This document shows, one piece after another, positions 4,806 through 6,161 of a stretch of DNA of 6,161 bases. The DNA lies in NCBI GenBank assembly GCA_002772195.1, contig PCSG01000008.1, forward strand, positions 1 to 6,161, in the 5' to 3' direction. A program made the position numbers and the translations under genes. The notes beneath the pieces are model-generated. The model was not told the origin of the DNA, did no database searches, and saw only the letters and a program-made list of their open reading frames with translations. Every line of letters begins with the position of its first letter. Positions within the stretch are counted from its first letter, which is position 1. The DNA comes from Desulfobacterales bacterium CG23_combo_of_CG06-09_8_20_14_all_51_8 (GTDB lineage Bacteria; Desulfobacterota; Desulfobacteria; Desulfobacterales; Desulfosalsimonadaceae).

Positions 4806-5721
4806 CTTCCGGCTCCAATAAAATATTAAATTTCTGAAATACGGTTTCCTGGACCATACGCATCAGGCGGAGGATATCCCGGGCGGACGCCCGGCCGTGG
4901 TTGACGATAAAATTCGCGTGTTGCGGGCTGATTTGCGCATCCCCGACCGAGAGGCCCTTGCAACCGGCAAGATCGATGAGCCGGCCCGCGGGTTCCTGAT
5001 CGACCGGATTCTTAAAAAAACTGCCGGCCGAAGCTAAACTGACGGGCTGTGACTTCTTCCGGGCGGCCAGCAGCGCATCCGCTTCTGTCTTCAACATGTC
5101 CGGGTCCTGGGACGTCAAGGCGAACACTCCCTCCAGGATCACGCAAGCGGATAGTTCCAGGCCGCTTTCCGGACAAAAAGCAAGGGAGCGGTATGAAAAT
5201 TTCATCAATTTCTTGTCCATGAATCCGATCGTGCCGTCTGGCCGGATAATCCGGATGCCGGTCAGGATCTGTCCCATGGACCCTTCCCAGGCCCCGGCGT
5301 TCATCCGGATGGCCCCGCCCACGCTTCCCGGGATCCCCATCGCAAAATTCAAGCCCCCCAGCCCATTGGCGATGGCAAACCGGCAAAGGGCCCCCAGACC
5401 GGCTCCGGCCATGGCGGAAATCCCCGCAAATCCCCGCTGTTCAATGCCGGCCAGACTCCCGGCCATGGAAATCACAACTCCGCGAATGCCTTTGTCTGTA
5501 ACCAGGAGATTGGACCCCCGGCCGACCATCAGATACGGCATGTGATGTTCCGCAGCCCACTGGATCAAAAATATTATTTCGGTTGCATCCATTGCCGTCA
5601 CGAACGCATCCGCAGGACCGCCGACCCGGAAAGTGGTATGGACCGCCATGGGCTCATTAAAGCGCACCCGTTCGGAAAATTTTTCCGTCAGCTGGTTTTT
5701 CAGTCCGGATGAAAAGGTCAT
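4762..5721 (-). CDS. murB: UDP-N-acetylenolpyruvoylglucosamine reductase MurB
   Basis: MurB is the cytoplasmic FAD enzyme that uses NADPH to reduce UDP-GlcNAc-enolpyruvate to UDP-MurNAc, the second committed step of peptidoglycan synthesis. With ATG 5721 it has 319 residues. FAD-binding motifs are HTTFRVGGPADAF (28-40), VGRGSNLLV (66-74) and the GIPGSVGGAIRMNAGAWEG segment (129-147). The substrate and catalytic region includes FSYRSL (175-180), AGSFFKNP (232-239) with the proton-donor serine at 234, and the C-terminal EPEVEIVG (303-310), which carries the conserved glutamate. GSFFKNP and the overall length suggest a type II MurB. ATG 5721 is chosen because it follows the murC stop by 17 nt; an extension to 5805 would overlap murC and adds unconserved residues. 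Its ribosome binding site is weak (GGGCAGG close to the ATG), so coupling to murC is likely. The last 44 nt probably overlap ftsQ. Confidence 0.97.
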   Translation of the reverse strand: MTFSSGLKNQLTEKFSERVRFNEPMAVHTTFRVGGPADAFVTAMDATEIIFLIQWAAEHHMPYLMVGRGSNLLVTDKGIRGVVISMAGSLAGIEQRGFAGISAMAGAGLGALCRFAIANGLGGLNFAMGIPGSVGGAIRMNAGAWEGSMGQILTGIRIIRPDGTIGFMDKKLMKFSYRSLAFCPESGLELSACVILEGVFALTSQDPDMLKTEADALLAARKKSQPVSLASAGSFFKNPVDQEPAGRLIDLAGCKGLSVGDAQISPQHANFIVNHGRASARDILRLMRMVQETVFQKFNILLEPEVEIVGDESTEKKSV

Positions 5722-5738
5722 ACGCCTGCCCGTATCTT

Positions 5739-6161
5739 TTATTCGCCCCGTTTGCCGGGTTCCGAGTGTTTTATCTGTTTGATGAGTAATTCGCCGACCT
5801 TCCACACATCCCCGGCCCCCAGGGTCAACACCAGATCCCCGTCCTTCACCACTTCGCTCAGCGCCTTTACGACCCCGGCCATGGTATTGAAACCGGCCAC
5901 TTCCTTGTGCCCGTGGCGCTTGATCCCTTCAACCAGCATTTCATGGTTCACGCCGTCAATCCGTTCCTCTCCGGCCGGATAAATCGGCAGCAGCATCAGG
6001 ACATCGGACTGGTAAAACGCCCGGGTGAAGTCATCATAGAGGGCCCGGGTCCGGGAATACCGGTGGGCCTGAAACACCACGATCAGTCGCCTTCCGGGCC
6101 AGCTTCGGCGGACTGCTTCCAGGGTGGTTTTGATTTCCGTGGGATGGTGCCCGTAATCATC
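5739..6161 (-). CDS. murC: UDP-N-acetylmuramate-L-alanine ligase MurC (C-terminal part, 5' end outside window)
   Basis: MurC adds L-alanine to UDP-MurNAc using ATP, the first peptide step of peptidoglycan precursor synthesis. Only the last 140 residues are in the window and the frame is open at the edge, so the gene continues beyond 6161. The visible part begins DDYGHHPTEIKTTL, the hallmark of the MurC C-terminal (Mur ligase domain 3) region. It continues with VVFQAHRYSRTRAL, the LLPIYPAGEE segment and the late glycine motif LTLGAGDVWK. The GTG near 6080 is internal, not a start. The stop TAA (5739-5741) is 17 nt before murB. The murC-murB order is the usual dcw layout. Confidence 0.97.
   Translation of the reverse strand, partial: DDYGHHPTEIKTTLEAVRRSWPGRRLIVVFQAHRYSRTRALYDDFTRAFYQSDVLMLLPIYPAGEERIDGVNHEMLVEGIKRHGHKEVAGFNTMAGVVKALSEVVKDGDLVLTLGAGDVWKVGELLIKQIKHSEPGKRGE

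Noticed and set aside
5722..5805. Upstream extension of murB
   Set aside because: It would overlap the end of murC and add a basic, unconserved tail; ATG 5721 fits the family length and the operon spacing.
1..6161. tRNA, rRNA, CRISPR array, complete insertion sequence or riboswitch
   Set aside because: I looked on both strands and saw no cloverleaf, regular repeat-spacer pattern, terminal inverted repeats with an intact transposase, or known riboswitch core.

Overview
Every gene supported here lies on the minus strand, so the window reads right to left as murC (3' part) > murB > ftsQ > ftsA > ftsZ > terminator > promoter > multiheme cytochrome c > rnfC-like gene (5' part). The content suggests an anaerobic Gram-negative bacterium of the Desulfobacterota (former Deltaproteobacteria), probably a sulfate reducer related to Desulfobacterales. 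This is inferred from three things: an exported c-type cytochrome with eight CXXCH sites directly upstream of an RnfC-like protein, an arrangement known from Desulfovibrio-type sulfate reducers; a complete FtsQ-FtsA-FtsZ set; and the style of the RnfC N-terminus. No rRNA or other species-level marker is present.

Region 1382-6161 is the 3' end of a division and cell wall (dcw) cluster. MurC and MurB make the UDP-MurNAc-peptide precursor in the cytoplasm. FtsQ is the single-pass divisome scaffold, FtsA tethers FtsZ to the membrane, and FtsZ builds the ring. Spacing is tight: murC/murB are 17 nt apart, murB/ftsQ probably overlap by up to 44 nt, and ftsQ/ftsA are 1 nt apart, with the ftsA Shine-Dalgarno inside the ftsQ tail. 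This suggests one transcript with translational coupling. ftsZ is set apart by 81 nt and has a full AAGGAGG ribosome binding site. A GC-rich hairpin between A and T tracts (1274-1308) closes the cluster, next to an 18-bp perfect palindrome.

Region 1065-1381 (317 bp) is intergenic. It holds this terminator and palindrome, a short patch resembling an ISAs1-type transposase motif (weak), and a near-consensus sigma70-type promoter facing the cytochrome gene.

Region 1-1064 starts a respiratory operon: a 213-aa exported or membrane-anchored cytochrome with eight CXXCH motifs, an 88-bp spacer, and the first 111 codons of an RnfC-like subunit. The likely role is electron exchange between the periplasmic cytochrome pool and the membrane Rnf ferredoxin:NAD+ oxidoreductase. 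The spacer carries a 13-bp palindrome overlapping the rnfC ribosome binding site; its core equals that of the classical tetO2 operator.

Most of the window is ordinary core genome. The points most worth a second look are the cytochrome/Rnf pairing, the duplicated heme module, the palindrome at the rnfC start and the possible transposase remnant.
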